A stretch of DNA of 64,000 nt from Candidatus Falkowbacteria bacterium (GTDB lineage Bacteria; Patescibacteriota; Patescibacteriia; Patescibacteriales; Patescibacteriaceae): positions 1 to 64,000 of the forward strand of contig JAPLWA010000001.1 of NCBI GenBank assembly GCA_026396835.1, read 5' to 3'. Both the position numbers and the translations under genes were made by a program. Of this stretch, positions 33,531 to 43,020 are shown piece by piece (position 1 is the stretch's first letter; each line of letters opens with the position of its first letter). The notes beneath the pieces were generated by a model. It saw only the letters and a list, made by a program, of their open reading frames with translations, was not told the origin of the DNA and made no database searches.

Positions 33531-35309
33531 TTATTTTTTTAATATTTTAACAAAAGTGTCAGACGGAATATCAACTCTACCCTTACCGGCGGCCATCATT
33601 TTCTTCTTACCTTTTTTCTGCTTTTCTAACAATTTACGCTTACGTGTAACATCGCCGCCGTATAATTTAGCGGTTACATCTTTACGCATAGCCGAGATTC
33701 TCTCTGAAGCAATAATAGCACCACCAACAGTTGCTTGTAGTTTAACCACGAACATTTGTTTAGGCAAACTATCTTTTAAAGTTTCAACAATTTCTTTGCC
33801 GCGTTTATGAGCTTCATCTCGATAAACAATAACTGACAAAGCTTCAACTGGATCTTCGGCAACTAAAATATCCATTTTAACCACATCGGCCGGACGATAA
33901 TCTAGATATTCATAATTGATAGAGGCGTAACCTGAGGAAACGCTTTTTATACGATCATAAAAATTTGTTAAAATCGTAGCCATTGGAATTTCATAATGCA
34001 AAACTAGTCTTTCAGGATCTAAATATTCAGTCGTTAAATAAACCGCCTTTTTTTCTTGCACTAAATTCATAATCGGACCAATGTAACTTTTTGGTGTAAC
34101 AATATCTAGCTTTACCCATGGCTCTTCGGTGCGCTCAATTCTAGAAGGATCAGGCAACATGTATGGACTACGCACAATCAATGGTTCTGGTTTGGCTTTT
34201 GTATAAACCTGATAAGCCACACTCGGAATTGTTACGATCAAATCTAGATTATATTCACGCTTTAATCTTTCTTGAAAAATTTCTAAGTGCAATAAGCCCA
34301 AGAAACCACAACGAAAACCTAAGCCTAAAGCCTGTGATTGCTCTGCCTCATACATTAAGGCTGAATCATTTAATTTCAATTTATCAATCGCGTCACGAAG
34401 CCGTCCGAATTCATTACCCTCGCGAGGAAAAATTCCAGCATACACCATTGGTTTAACTTCATGATAACCCTGCAATGATTCAACATGAGCTTTGGACATC
34501 GCAACCGTATCACCGACGCGGCACTCAGCCACGCTTTTAAATCCAGTCACAATGTAGCCGATGGAACCGGTTTTTAATTCTTTGGTTGGAAAATAATCTG
34601 GCTTAAAAATTCCTATATCTAGGATATCACTGTGAGCACCAGTCGCTAAAAGTTTTATAGCTTCATCTTTTTTAAAAGCGCCATCAAAGACACGAATATA
34701 AGCAACCACACCTTTATATTCATCAAAGTTAGAATCAAAAATTAAAGCGCGCGCTGGTTTTGATTCATCACCTTTAGGCGATGGTACTAATTCAATCACG
34801 GCGTCCAAAATATTTGCTACGCCCTCACCAGTTTTGCCTGACGCCAAAATGATTTCTTCTTTTTTACAACCTAATAATTTTATAATTTCTTTAGAAACGC
34901 GTTCTACGTCAGCCGCTGGTAAATCAATTTTATTTATGACTGGAATAATCGTTAAGTCTTGTTCAATTGCTAAATATAAGTTAGCTAAAGTTTGCGCTTG
35001 AATACCTTGGCTAGCATCAACCAAAATAACTGCGCCCTCAACGGCTGCTAAAGATCGAGAAACTTCATAAGTAAAGTCAACGTGGCCAGGCGTATCAATT
35101 AAGTTCAACTGATACTGCTTATAGTTCATGGCCACTGGAGTTAATTTTATTGTAATACCGCGCTCACGTTCAATATCCATTCTATCTAAGAGCTGAGCTT
35201 TCATTTTGCGCTGTTCAACTGTATGGGTAATTTCAAGCATGCGGTCAGCCAAAGTGGACTTACCGTGATCAATGTGAGCAATAATGCAAAAATTCCTAAT
35301 ATTATCCAT
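33531..35309 (-). CDS. lepA: Elongation factor 4 (LepA)
   Basis: Ribosome-associated translational GTPase that can back-translocate stalled ribosomes. G1 is AHIDHGKST, G3 DTPGHVDF, G4 NKID, and the LepA-specific C-terminal domain ends with KKKMMAAGKGRVDIP. From the ATG at 35309 the protein has 592 residues, as expected. The frame continues 11 codons upstream to a TTG, but that extension runs into a REP-like palindrome (35322-35340) and is not conserved in kind. Confidence 0.97.
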   Translation of the reverse strand: MDNIRNFCIIAHIDHGKSTLADRMLEITHTVEQRKMKAQLLDRMDIERERGITIKLTPVAMNYKQYQLNLIDTPGHVDFTYEVSRSLAAVEGAVILVDASQGIQAQTLANLYLAIEQDLTIIPVINKIDLPAADVERVSKEIIKLLGCKKEEIILASGKTGEGVANILDAVIELVPSPKGDESKPARALIFDSNFDEYKGVVAYIRVFDGAFKKDEAIKLLATGAHSDILDIGIFKPDYFPTKELKTGSIGYIVTGFKSVAECRVGDTVAMSKAHVESLQGYHEVKPMVYAGIFPREGNEFGRLRDAIDKLKLNDSALMYEAEQSQALGLGFRCGFLGLLHLEIFQERLKREYNLDLIVTIPSVAYQVYTKAKPEPLIVRSPYMLPDPSRIERTEEPWVKLDIVTPKSYIGPIMNLVQEKKAVYLTTEYLDPERLVLHYEIPMATILTNFYDRIKSVSSGYASINYEYLDYRPADVVKMDILVAEDPVEALSVIVYRDEAHKRGKEIVETLKDSLPKQMFVVKLQATVGGAIIASERISAMRKDVTAKLYGGDVTRKRKLLEKQKKGKKKMMAAGKGRVDIPSDTFVKILKK

Positions 35310-35321
35310 AAAGATTATATA

Positions 35322-35340
35322 GCCGGTCGGATGACTGGCC
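35322..35340. repeat. REP-like palindrome upstream of lepA
   Basis: GCCGGTC/GACTGGCC-type hairpin with the same GTCGGATGAC core as the palindrome next to the RAYT gene at 30628-30657. Confidence 0.65.
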
Positions 35341-35415
35341 AAAAATTTCGAATGTTTTCCATAAGGGTCTTATCAGAACACTATACTTGAAATATTGGCA
35401 ATAATCAAGCCAAAA

Positions 35416-35450
35416 ATAAAAAATAACGGCTGCTTGGTAACAACCGTTAT
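35416..35450 (-). terminator. Terminator of the 35476-35934 gene
   Basis: On the minus strand ATAACGG pairs with CCGTTAT and is followed by a TTTTTTA run, 26 bases past the stop. Confidence 0.75.
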
Positions 35451-35475
35451 GTATATTCAGAATGGATTAAAGAAA

Positions 35476-35934
35476 TTAATAACCAAGTTCTTTAACGTAG
35501 TTTTTAATATACTTTTTAATCTCTACGATTCTTTTGTGTGGCATGGTAACATAAATATTTATATTACCATCACCCGGATCGCTGGACATTTTTCCGGCCT
35601 TACAACCAATTTTCTTTAAATCAGCTTTTAAAGCTTTGAAATGCTTTTCAGGGAAACGCAATTCATACTTATGACCGAGAAACTTAAACTTTAACTTTGG
35701 TCCAGGTTTTTTCTTACTATAATTATCAGCATATTCCCTGATACCGATTTCTACTGCTTCTACCTGCTCGTAAGGTATAGTTGTACGTAGATGGGCTCGG
35801 CCAGTGACATCGCTGCAATGTAAATAATCTATAGAGCAGCTATAAATATTGAGGATATCACCAATACCGTTGGACAATCTTCTGGAGAATCTGGTTACGT
35901 AGACATCGCCAATATAAGAAAACATTAAGTTCAT
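35476..35934 (-). CDS. Hypothetical protein, 152 residues
   Basis: I do not recognise this protein. It appears soluble, with alternating beta-like segments and basic linkers (KKKPGPKLKFKFLG), and no signal peptide. AGAAAGGA lies 10 bases before the ATG, a strong ribosome site. It is followed by its own terminator and lies 71 bases after another orphan gene on the same strand, so the two may form a pair. Confidence 0.65.
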   Translation of the reverse strand: MNLMFSYIGDVYVTRFSRRLSNGIGDILNIYSCSIDYLHCSDVTGRAHLRTTIPYEQVEAVEIGIREYADNYSKKKPGPKLKFKFLGHKYELRFPEKHFKALKADLKKIGCKAGKMSSDPGDGNINIYVTMPHKRIVEIKKYIKNYVKELGY

Positions 35935-36005
35935 AACTAATTATTCCTTTCTGCCTTTCTGTTAAAAAGACAATAATTTTTATATTTTTTTGTTTATACA
36001 ATTTT

Positions 36006-36266
36006 CTAAAAATCAGTTAGATCTAGATTAACTTTTTCTTTTAACCAAGCAATAAAATTGACATGATTATCTTCAGGTACGATAAGGTGAAAACCAACTA
36101 AGTCCTCTTTATTATGGTTATGCATGTCTTCAATAAGACAACTATACTCAATAAGTATTTTTTTCTCAAACCCATCATCAATTAATTTTCTAGGGAAAGA
36201 TGACACGTAATAAAGGCGTAACTTATTGCCTCTTTTGGTTAATACCATAGAAGTTTTTATTTCCAC
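36006..36266 (-). CDS. Hypothetical protein, about 86 residues
   Basis: Unrecognised small protein, acidic towards the C-terminus (LKEKVNLDLTDF). I place the start at a GTG (36266) because GAAAGGA lies exactly 6 bases before it, the same spacing as in the 48509-50574 genes. An ATG at 36281 is in frame but would have the purine stretch touching the start codon. A 47-base structured leader lies at 36305-36351. Confidence 0.6.
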   Translation of the reverse strand: MEIKTSMVLTKRGNKLRLYYVSSFPRKLIDDGFEKKILIEYSCLIEDMHNHNKEDLVGFHLIVPEDNHVNFIAWLKEKVNLDLTDF

Positions 36267-36304
36267 AAATAATCCTTTCATTCCTTCTAGGGAATTATTT
36301 TAAT

Positions 36305-36351
36305 TAGTAAATTAGCTCTATTCCCCGAGGGGAAACAGGGATAATTTACTA
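36305..36351 (-). promoter_or_regulatory. Nested hairpin in the leader of the 36006 gene
   Basis: The outer arms TAGTAAATTA and TAATTTACTA (perfect 10 bp) enclose an inner TTCCCC/GGGGAA hairpin. It has no T-run, so it is not a simple terminator. It could be a protein-binding or translation-control element. Confidence 0.5.
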
Positions 36352-36416
36352 ATATTTTTTAAATGAACTAGATACAATATTAAATCAGATATCTTTGATT
36401 TAGTAAAGAGCCAAAC

Positions 36417-36443
36417 AAAAACAGCCTATTTCTAGGCTGTTTT
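36417..36443 (-). terminator. Terminator of the bactofilin-like gene
   Basis: AACAGCCTA pairs with TAGGCTGTT around TTTC, with a T-rich tail on the minus strand, 19 bases after the stop. Confidence 0.75.
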
Positions 36444-36461
36444 ATTAGACTTTTACTTTAC

Positions 36462-37646
36462 TTAGGCCTTTAACCTGGCATAGCGCCAAACTCCACCCAT
36501 TCCCCAAAGTATAGCTACGAAACTCAAAAACCATCCAATAACCGGAATTGAGAAGATTAGCCAAGCAACAATAATACCAAAAATCATTGAAGCAATTAAT
36601 GACCCCTTATAACGTTTTAGAAGACGACATTTATCTGTAATTTTTCTACCAAGCATAATCGCAACTAAAATCTTAGCTGGATACATAAGTAGAATCCACA
36701 AAGCCAAAAGTGTTAAGCCAATTGGCAAGCCAATCATGGTGATCATTAAAATAATAACCGCAAAAGGAGTTAGGAATAAGACAGCAAAGCCCCAGCCGAT
36801 CGCTGGCCATGGTTTAGCTAACATTAAGTCACTTAAGCCCTCGATTGTTTTTGGCATCAAACTAACAACTACTAAACCAAAAGCAACAGCCGCAAAAATT
36901 GATAGAACAATATACCACAACCAAGCAATGGCCATGCCACCTTTATCTTCAGTTTTCTTCTTATCAAAATTTAAAGCTTTCTTTTCTACACTTCCTTTTA
37001 TAGAACTACCATCTTCAATCTTGGCATCGTTCTTAGCATGGTAAGTTAAACTTCCGTTAATAGCTGCTTCTTTTGTGACTGTCAAAGTTGGACCTTGATT
37101 ATCTTTTTCATTCTGACGATTATCATCAAGCATTAAATAAACATTGCGACCAACATTGCCAGCAATTATCGTGTTGGCACCAGCGCCATCGACGTCGCGA
37201 TTAACTTTACCGCGAATTTCTGTCATGGCTGAAGCAAATTGTAAGTCCCAACCAATTTGAGCATTAGGAGCAAGGCTTACGCTTGCACCGGCTGCCATAA
37301 CGTTACGAGAAACTTTCCCGGCAATAACAATGCTGTTACCAGCCGCGCGAACAGTGCCGCCGACATTACCATTGATAGTAATACTTTGTCCGGCACAAAT
37401 AACATCACCGTCAACTGTACCGTTAACAGTAATACTCTGACCGGCGCAAATAAGATCGCCTTGAACTTTTCCGTCAACCGTGATTGAGGAACCAGCTGCA
37501 AACAATGAACCGCTGACAACCTGATCTTTGGCGATATAGGTTGAGTCATCGGCTTTGAACATAATAGCCTTGGCTGACAATGGTATAACTAGAACCATTG
37601 CGAGTGCAGCCAGGCCAATAAGGAAACTAATCCTTGTTTTTGACAT
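36462..37646 (-). CDS. Exported bactofilin-like beta-solenoid membrane protein
   Basis: 394 residues. A signal peptide or anchor (residues 5-28) precedes a repeat region (~45-190) in which short units such as VDGKVQGDLICAGQSITVNG recur, the pattern of a right-handed beta-solenoid like bactofilin. The C-terminal part (~235-394) has four to five membrane helices. Cytosolic bactofilins have no such membrane domain, so the solenoid here is probably outside the cell and anchored by the helices. Function is unknown; an envelope scaffold is plausible. Divergent from glyA. Confidence 0.75.
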   Translation of the reverse strand: MSKTRISFLIGLAALAMVLVIPLSAKAIMFKADDSTYIAKDQVVSGSLFAAGSSITVDGKVQGDLICAGQSITVNGTVDGDVICAGQSITINGNVGGTVRAAGNSIVIAGKVSRNVMAAGASVSLAPNAQIGWDLQFASAMTEIRGKVNRDVDGAGANTIIAGNVGRNVYLMLDDNRQNEKDNQGPTLTVTKEAAINGSLTYHAKNDAKIEDGSSIKGSVEKKALNFDKKKTEDKGGMAIAWLWYIVLSIFAAVAFGLVVVSLMPKTIEGLSDLMLAKPWPAIGWGFAVLFLTPFAVIILMITMIGLPIGLTLLALWILLMYPAKILVAIMLGRKITDKCRLLKRYKGSLIASMIFGIIVAWLIFSIPVIGWFLSFVAILWGMGGVWRYARLKA

Positions 37647-37705
37647 ACATTTGTGATTAAATGATTATACAATTATTATACTAAAATTAAGCTAAATTTT
37701 CCACT

Positions 37706-38947
37706 ATGATATCTTATAATGAGCTTAGTAAAAACGACTCTGAAGTGGCTGAAATTGTAAAAAAAGAAGGTTTAAGACAGGCTAATGAGCTAGAATTGAT
37801 TGCCTCAGAAAATTATGTTTCTGAAGCAGTTTTGGAAGCACTTGCCTCGCCTTTAGCTAATAAGTACAGCGAAGGCTATCCAGGAGCTCGTTATTACGGC
37901 GGCAATCAAGTAATTGATGAAGTCGAAAATTTGGCGCGCGAAAGAGCTAAACTATTATTTCAAGCCGAGCACGTCAACGTTCAACCTCTTTCAGGCTCGC
38001 CGGCTAACGCAGCGGTTTACTTTGCTATGATAAAACCCGGCGATAAAGTCATGGGCCTTAGACTTGATCATGGCGGACATTTATCACATGGTCATCCAAT
38101 TAATTTTTCTGGTTTACTTTATAACTTTGTTCAGTACGGCGTCGGAGCTGATGGTAGAATCGATATGGAAGAAGTTCGCCGTGTAGCCTTAGCTGAAAAA
38201 CCAAAGATGATCGTCGCGGGTTTTTCTGCTTATTCACGTGATATTGATTGGCAAGCTTTTAAAGATATTGCTGACGAAATTGGTGCTATAACTTTTGCAG
38301 ATATTTCTCATCCAGCAGGTTTAATTGCGGCGGGATTATTGAAAAATCCAGTACCAATTTTTGATGTTGTCATGACTACAACTCATAAAACTCTACGCGG
38401 ACCACGCGGCGCTATTATAATGTGCAAGGAACAATTTGCTAAACAGATTGATCGCGCTGTTTTTCCAGGCATGCAAGGCGGACCACATGATAATATGACA
38501 GCGGCTAAAGCCGTAGCTTTTGGTGAAGCGCTAAAACCAGACTTTAAGATTTATGCCGCTCAAGTTATTAAGAACGCTCAGGCCATGGCCAACAAATTTA
38601 TTGAACTAGGTTATGAAATTGTGTCTGGCGGAACTGATAACCACATGTTCGTGATTGATTTAAGAAATAAAAACCTAGTTGGTAAAATTGCAGAGATTGC
38701 TCTGGAAAAAATTGGTATTTCAATTTCACGCTCAACCATTCCGAATGATCCAAACCCACCAATGAATCCCTCAGGTATTAGAATTGGTACGCCAGCCATT
38801 ACAACTCGTGGTTTAAATGAAAAAGATTGTGAGCTAGTTGCTGAATTAATTGATCAGGCAATTATAAATAGTGAAAATGAAAGCATGCTTGAGAAGTTAA
38901 AAAGTGATGTTAAGAATTTGTGTGCTAAATATCCATTAAAGTATTAG
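37706..38947 (+). CDS. glyA: Serine hydroxymethyltransferase
   Basis: PLP enzyme converting serine and tetrahydrofolate to glycine and 5,10-methylene-THF. The PLP lysine is in TTTHKTLRGPRG. Other family blocks are LIASENYVSEAV and NKYSEGYPGARYYGG. 413 residues is normal. folD begins 2 bases after the stop, so this is a one-carbon operon. There is no Shine-Dalgarno. Confidence 0.97.
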   Translation: MISYNELSKNDSEVAEIVKKEGLRQANELELIASENYVSEAVLEALASPLANKYSEGYPGARYYGGNQVIDEVENLARERAKLLFQAEHVNVQPLSGSPANAAVYFAMIKPGDKVMGLRLDHGGHLSHGHPINFSGLLYNFVQYGVGADGRIDMEEVRRVALAEKPKMIVAGFSAYSRDIDWQAFKDIADEIGAITFADISHPAGLIAAGLLKNPVPIFDVVMTTTHKTLRGPRGAIIMCKEQFAKQIDRAVFPGMQGGPHDNMTAAKAVAFGEALKPDFKIYAAQVIKNAQAMANKFIELGYEIVSGGTDNHMFVIDLRNKNLVGKIAEIALEKIGISISRSTIPNDPNPPMNPSGIRIGTPAITTRGLNEKDCELVAELIDQAIINSENESMLEKLKSDVKNLCAKYPLKY

Positions 38948-38949
38948 TC

Positions 38950-39768
38950 ATGAAATTAATCGACGGCAAATTACTTGCTGAAAAAATTAAAGATAAAATT
39001 GCGTTAGACATACATAACTTAGCAGGACCTCGCCCAGGCCTAGCGATTATTTTAGTTGGTGAGCGCCCTGATTCAACACTTTATGTAAACCTAAAAGAAA
39101 AACAAGCTGGCGCCGTTGGAATTGATACTCATGTTTATCGTTGCCCAGAGTCTATTAGCCAAGAAGAATTATTAAAGACCATTGAATTTTTAAATAACGA
39201 TAATGAAGTTGATGCGATTTTAGTTCAATTACCATTACCAGCTCAGCTCGACACTGACACAATCGTTAATGCGGTTAAGGCTGACAAAGATATTGATGGC
39301 TTTACTATGGAAAATATGCGCCGCTTAATGGGTGGCTCTGACGAAGTTGGTTTAATGCCTCCAGTTTATGCGGTTATTATTGCTATGCTTGAAAGTATTA
39401 ATTGCGAGATTGCTAATAAAAAAATAAATCTAATTGTTAACTCAGATATTTTTGAAGAGCATTTAGTTGAAATATTAAAATTACAAGGCGCTATAATTAC
39501 TGACAACATAAAAGAAGCTGATATTATTATCACAGCTCAAGGTAAAGCTAAGGCAATTCATTCACAAATAGTTAAAGATAATGCGGTGATTATTGATATT
39601 GGCATAAGCCACGATAAAGACGGCAAAGTTGTCGGTGATGTTGATGCTGAATCTATGAAAGATAAGCCAGGATATTTATCGCCAGTACCCGGCGGCGTTG
39701 GACCAATGACTATTGCCATGGCGTTTTTAAACACTTTGATTACGTTTAAAAAGCAAAAGAACTTGTAG
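38950..39768 (+). CDS. folD: FolD-like methylene-THF dehydrogenase/cyclohydrolase with an altered NADP site
   Basis: FolD normally oxidises 5,10-methylene-THF with NADP and hydrolyses the product to 10-formyl-THF. The catalytic-domain signatures are present: YVNLKEKQAG with the catalytic Lys, VQLPLP, DKDIDGF and the C-terminal PGGVGPMT. The usual dinucleotide-binding blocks (GRS..VGKP and the CHS.T loop) are not recognisable: the region reads NLIVNSDIFEEHLVEIL, and the protein is about 15 residues shorter than usual. It may have lost the dehydrogenase step or use another cofactor. Coupled to glyA. Confidence 0.88.
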   Translation: MKLIDGKLLAEKIKDKIALDIHNLAGPRPGLAIILVGERPDSTLYVNLKEKQAGAVGIDTHVYRCPESISQEELLKTIEFLNNDNEVDAILVQLPLPAQLDTDTIVNAVKADKDIDGFTMENMRRLMGGSDEVGLMPPVYAVIIAMLESINCEIANKKINLIVNSDIFEEHLVEILKLQGAIITDNIKEADIIITAQGKAKAIHSQIVKDNAVIIDIGISHDKDGKVVGDVDAESMKDKPGYLSPVPGGVGPMTIAMAFLNTLITFKKQKNL

Positions 39769-39789
39769 AGACGCGCTATGGCGCGTCTC
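39768..39789. repeat. GC-rich palindrome at the folD stop
   Basis: GAGACGCGC pairs with GCGCGTCTC around TATG. It begins within the folD stop codon. Confidence 0.6.
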
Positions 39790-39811
39790 AGCAACGCACG
39801 TTTTTCTTAAT

Positions 39812-39838
39812 AATAGGCCAAAATAGGCCTATTTTTTG
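39812..39838 (+). terminator. Terminator of glyA-folD
   Basis: AATAGGCC (39812-39819) pairs with GGCCTATT (39826-39833), followed by a T-run. Confidence 0.8.
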
Positions 39839-39846
39839 TTATATTC

Positions 39847-39875
39847 TTGACAAAACAGCCTAAATGTGATATTTT
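39847..39875 (+). promoter_or_regulatory. Promoter of the 39997-40973 operon
   Basis: TTGACA (39847-39852), 17 bases ending in TGA, then TATTTT (39870-39875). The layout follows the extended -10 class used by other orphan genes. The leader is about 115 bases; a short open frame from an ATG at 39909 crosses it but looks incidental. Confidence 0.65.
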
Positions 39876-39996
39876 ATTATGTACAATGAACATTGAAAAA
39901 ACGGATTTATGGTTAATAACTTGCCTGCCTTTAAAGAAGATAGACAAATTATTAATCATAAATTTAAAATACTAGCTAAAGCTAGAGGGAGTAAAT

Positions 39997-40434
39997 GTGG
40001 AAAGATTAAAAAACAAAGCAACGTTCCTGCTGTTTGCAATATTTATCATAGGTATCGTATCAGGATCGCTCATCAAAATACTCTCAGATCAAAAAGATAG
40101 TATTAAGAAAGAAAAGGATTCTTGCGAAACAGCTAATCATTCTAAAATATTCAAACTTGAATATAATAGAGATCTTGCGCTTAAACTCGTCGCCCATGAC
40201 TGGCAAATGCTTGATAGATATACAATTAGCAGGGAAGAAAACGGGAAAGAAGAGGTAATACACTTCGAAAATCCAATAAATACACTAGGAAGATTCATAG
40301 AACAACCAATACCTAGAATAAATACAAGAATAAAGTTCTATGTTCCAAGCAGGGAAGAAATTGGATCTTTATGCGGTTATGCAGATGATTATTTGCTCTG
40401 TGATGGTTTATTATTATGTAAAGTTATAAATTAA
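39997..40434 (+). CDS. Hypothetical membrane-anchored protein, 145 residues
   Basis: Unrecognised. It has one N-terminal membrane helix (residues ~8-29), then a coiled or charged segment and a globular part with cysteines near the C-terminus (SLCGYADDYLLCDGLLLC). Start is a GTG at 39997, preceded by AGAGGGAG; an overlapping ATG two bases upstream is in another frame. Together with the next gene, 29 bases downstream, it forms a two-gene operon. Confidence 0.6.
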   Translation: MERLKNKATFLLFAIFIIGIVSGSLIKILSDQKDSIKKEKDSCETANHSKIFKLEYNRDLALKLVAHDWQMLDRYTISREENGKEEVIHFENPINTLGRFIEQPIPRINTRIKFYVPSREEIGSLCGYADDYLLCDGLLLCKVIN

Positions 40435-40463
40435 TTTTCTATTAAATTAAAAAAGGGAACACT

Positions 40464-40973
40464 TTGTATAATTGGTTTGTTAGCTATTCGAGAACCGAGT
40501 GGAAAGATAAATTACTAATTCCCAAAATTTTTATTACATTAGTTATAAATTATTTTTTCGTTCGTGGTTCAATTTTTGTGATGAATAACGTATTTCAAGT
40601 GACTCCTACAACAAAAGGAGTTCAAGAATTTGCGAAAATGAATCCACTTGAATTATTTTTTTCTGGCGTTATTGTTGGACCGTTTATAGAGGAGGCTGCA
40701 TTTCGCTTTTTGCCCTTACTTGTTGTAAGCGCGTTAACACAAAAGATTTATCCTATAATAATCACTGTGCTTGTATCCTCATTTATTTTTGGATTCCTCC
40801 ATGGCGATTTATTAAATGTTTTTGTCCAAGGTTTTTCTGGTTTATTTCTGTGTTTTATCTATTGGAAATCCGGAGCTGCCGAGGATAAGCATTGTAAAGC
40901 TCTTTCGTATAGTTACTTAAGTCATGCATCATGGAATTTCGCATGTTGTATGCAACTATGGCAAATTTTTTAA
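40464..40973 (+). CDS. CPBP family (CAAX/Abi-type) intramembrane metalloprotease
   Basis: 169 residues with four to five membrane helices. The glutamate-pair motif EEAAFR (residues 76-81), FGFLHG (His113) and HASWN near 154 are the three hallmark motifs of the CPBP/Abi family, so the active site looks intact. Relatives process prenylated proteins, peptide pheromones or bacteriocins; the substrate here is unknown. It starts with TTG, with AAGGGA about 8 bases upstream. The partner membrane protein (39997-40434) may be its substrate or regulator. Confidence 0.85.
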   Translation: MYNWFVSYSRTEWKDKLLIPKIFITLVINYFFVRGSIFVMNNVFQVTPTTKGVQEFAKMNPLELFFSGVIVGPFIEEAAFRFLPLLVVSALTQKIYPIIITVLVSSFIFGFLHGDLLNVFVQGFSGLFLCFIYWKSGAAEDKHCKALSYSYLSHASWNFACCMQLWQIF

Positions 40974-40980
40974 TGATTAT

Positions 40981-41012
40981 AAAGCCGAGTACCATTTGGG
41001 AAAGGCTTTTTT
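40981..41012 (+). terminator. Terminator after the CPBP gene
   Basis: AAAGCC (40981-40986) pairs with GGCTTT (41004-41009), followed by a T-run. The loop is large. Confidence 0.55.
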
Positions 41013-41028
41013 TATTTTCCTCAAATCC

Positions 41029-41057
41029 TTGATTATCCCCTAAATTTAAGCTAAACT
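41029..41057 (+). promoter_or_regulatory. recQ promoter
   Basis: TTGATT (41029-41034), 17-base spacer, TAAACT (41052-41057). The predicted start of transcription is only about 12 bases before the recQ ATG. Confidence 0.55.
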
Positions 41058-41075
41058 AGTCTGATAAATAATCTA

Positions 41076-43016
41076 ATGTCAGACAAAGAAAAACTACTAC
41101 AACTACTTAAAGAACACTATACTTTCACCTCTTTCCGCCGCGGGCAGGAAGAGGCAATTGATAATGTCTTAGCCGGACATGATACTTTAGTTATCATGCC
41201 GACCGGTGGTGGTAAATCTTTATGCTACCAGTTACCTTCTTTGGTTTTACCTGGATTAACTTTAGTTATTTCTCCGTTGATTGCCTTAATGAAAGATCAG
41301 GTTGATAGCTTAAACGCGATAGGAATTCCGGCGACCTTCATCAATAGCTCTATTTCACAAGATGAAGCAACACAAAGACTTGAGGAAGCAGCTAGTGGCG
41401 TTTATAAATTAGTTTATATTGCGCCAGAAAGATTTTACAATGCTGAGTTTATAAAACATTTATCTAGCTTAAAAGTTAGTTTATTTGCGGTTGATGAAGC
41501 GCATTGTATTAGCCAATGGGGTCATGATTTTAGACCAAGCTACAGAAGATTAGATTTGGCCGTTGAAGCTTGCGGTAAGCCGCCGGTCATTGCTTTAACT
41601 GCGACAGCCACGCCCGAGGTTAGAGCAGATATTATCACGCAATTAAAATTAACCACTCCAGCCCAAATCGTAACTGGTTTTGCGCGACCTAATTTACAAT
41701 TTGGCGTAATCGAAACCACTGATAATGAAAAACCACGCATTGTCATTGAAGTTATACAAAGCCTAGGCGAAGGCACTGGCATTGTTTATGTTGGGACACG
41801 CGCTAAATCAGATCGATTGTTAGAAGCGCTTCTCGCTGAAGGCATTGAGGCAGTTGGCTATCACGCTGGTATGACAATTGATGAAAGAAAATGGGTACAA
41901 GAAAGTTTTATGGCAGGACGAGCGCAAGTTATTGTTGCCACCAATGCTTTTGGTATGGGTATTGATAAAAAAGATATTCGTTTTGTTATTCACTATGATA
42001 TACCAGGCACAATTGAAGCTTATTATCAGGAAGCAGGACGTGCTGGCCGCGATAATCAACCGAGTGTTTGTTTATTACTTTATCATCCACGTGATAGATA
42101 TTTGCGAGAGTTTTTTATTAGAGGAGATAACCCAACACCAGAACTAATTCGCGACGTCTACCGCTATCTAACTAAGTCAGGCGAAAAAAGCGTGCTTATA
42201 ACTTATGCTGACATTAAAGCCGCAACGGATGACGAATCTCCGGAAATGGCAATTGGTACCAGCGTAAAAATATTAGAGCAATCAGGTTTAATTAGACGCG
42301 CCCGCGAAAAAAACGGCCAAGCCTTTATTAAATTAATTGGCACACTTGATGAAATCACCAAGGCTTTTTCTAATCGCGCTTCTAAACAGCGCGCAGCATG
42401 GGATAGTTTAGTTACTAAATATGAACAAAATTTAATTGATGGCTGGGAAACTAACTTTGAAGAAATTTCGGCAATCTTAAAAGTTTCTAAAGATTCATTG
42501 CTACGCGTTTTCAAAAAATTATTAGCCTTAAATTTAATTGATTATAAACCACCTTTCAAAGGAACTGAAATTGAAATTCTAAAACAGGTTGAACCTTATG
42601 ATATTGAAATTGACACTAAGTCATTAAAGGTTAAAGCGGCTCGGGCTTATGCTAGATTAGACCAAATGGAAGAATATGTTTTCACCAATACTTGTCGTCA
42701 AAGATATTTATTGGATTATTTTGGTGATGAAGATTTGAAGCGTTGTGAACGCTGCGACATTTGCTTAAAAGGCGTTCGTCACGAAGAAGCCAGTATTAAT
42801 AGCGTACAAGTTAAAAAAACCAATAAGCTTTCAACCAAGCTGACTCAATTAGAAACCTTGGATCTTCTACAAAAAGGTTCGAGTATTGATGAAGTGGCCG
42901 CAGAACGCGAGGTTGATAGAAAGGTTATTGTTGAGCATATTAATTTTTTGATTAAAAAAGGGCTGGCGCTGAATTTAGATAAACTACTTAATAAAAAAGA
43001 TAGAGCTGAATTTTAG
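41076..43016 (+). CDS. recQ: ATP-dependent DNA helicase RecQ
   Basis: 3'-5' helicase of recombination repair. Walker A is PTGGGKS (residues 42-48) and the Walker B box is [16 protein letters not shown]. The zinc-binding RQC region ([11 protein letters not shown]...CERCDIC) and a C-terminal winged-helix/HTH segment are present. An HRDC domain is not evident; instead the tail ends in an HTH-like [18 protein letters not shown]. 646 residues. There is no Shine-Dalgarno and the leader is very short. Confidence 0.96.
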   Translation: MSDKEKLLQLLKEHYTFTSFRRGQEEAIDNVLAGHDTLVIMPTGGGKSLCYQLPSLVLPGLTLVISPLIALMKDQVDSLNAIGIPATFINSSISQDEATQRLEEAASGVYKLVYIAPERFYNAEFIKHLSSLKVSLFAVDEAHCISQWGHDFRPSYRRLDLAVEACGKPPVIALTATATPEVRADIITQLKLTTPAQIVTGFARPNLQFGVIETTDNEKPRIVIEVIQSLGEGTGIVYVGTRAKSDRLLEALLAEGIEAVGYHAGMTIDERKWVQESFMAGRAQVIVATNAFGMGIDKKDIRFVIHYDIPGTIEAYYQEAGRAGRDNQPSVCLLLYHPRDRYLREFFIRGDNPTPELIRDVYRYLTKSGEKSVLITYADIKAATDDESPEMAIGTSVKILEQSGLIRRAREKNGQAFIKLIGTLDEITKAFSNRASKQRAAWDSLVTKYEQNLIDGWETNFEEISAILKVSKDSLLRVFKKLLALNLIDYKPPFKGTEIEILKQVEPYDIEIDTKSLKVKAARAYARLDQMEEYVFTNTCRQRYLLDYFGDEDLKRCERCDICLKGVRHEEASINSVQVKKTNKLSTKLTQLETLDLLQKGSSIDEVAAEREVDRKVIVEHINFLIKKGLALNLDKLLNKKDRAEF

Positions 43017-43020
43017 ATAT

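Noticed and set aside
35310..35342. 11-codon extension of lepA from a TTG
   Set aside because: It runs through a REP-like palindrome; the family start MDNIRNFCIIAHIDHG is at 35309.
39909..40100. 63-codon frame overlapping the start of the 145-residue gene
   Set aside because: No ribosome site, out of frame with the SD-led GTG at 39997, and the composition is unlike a protein; it might still be a leader peptide.
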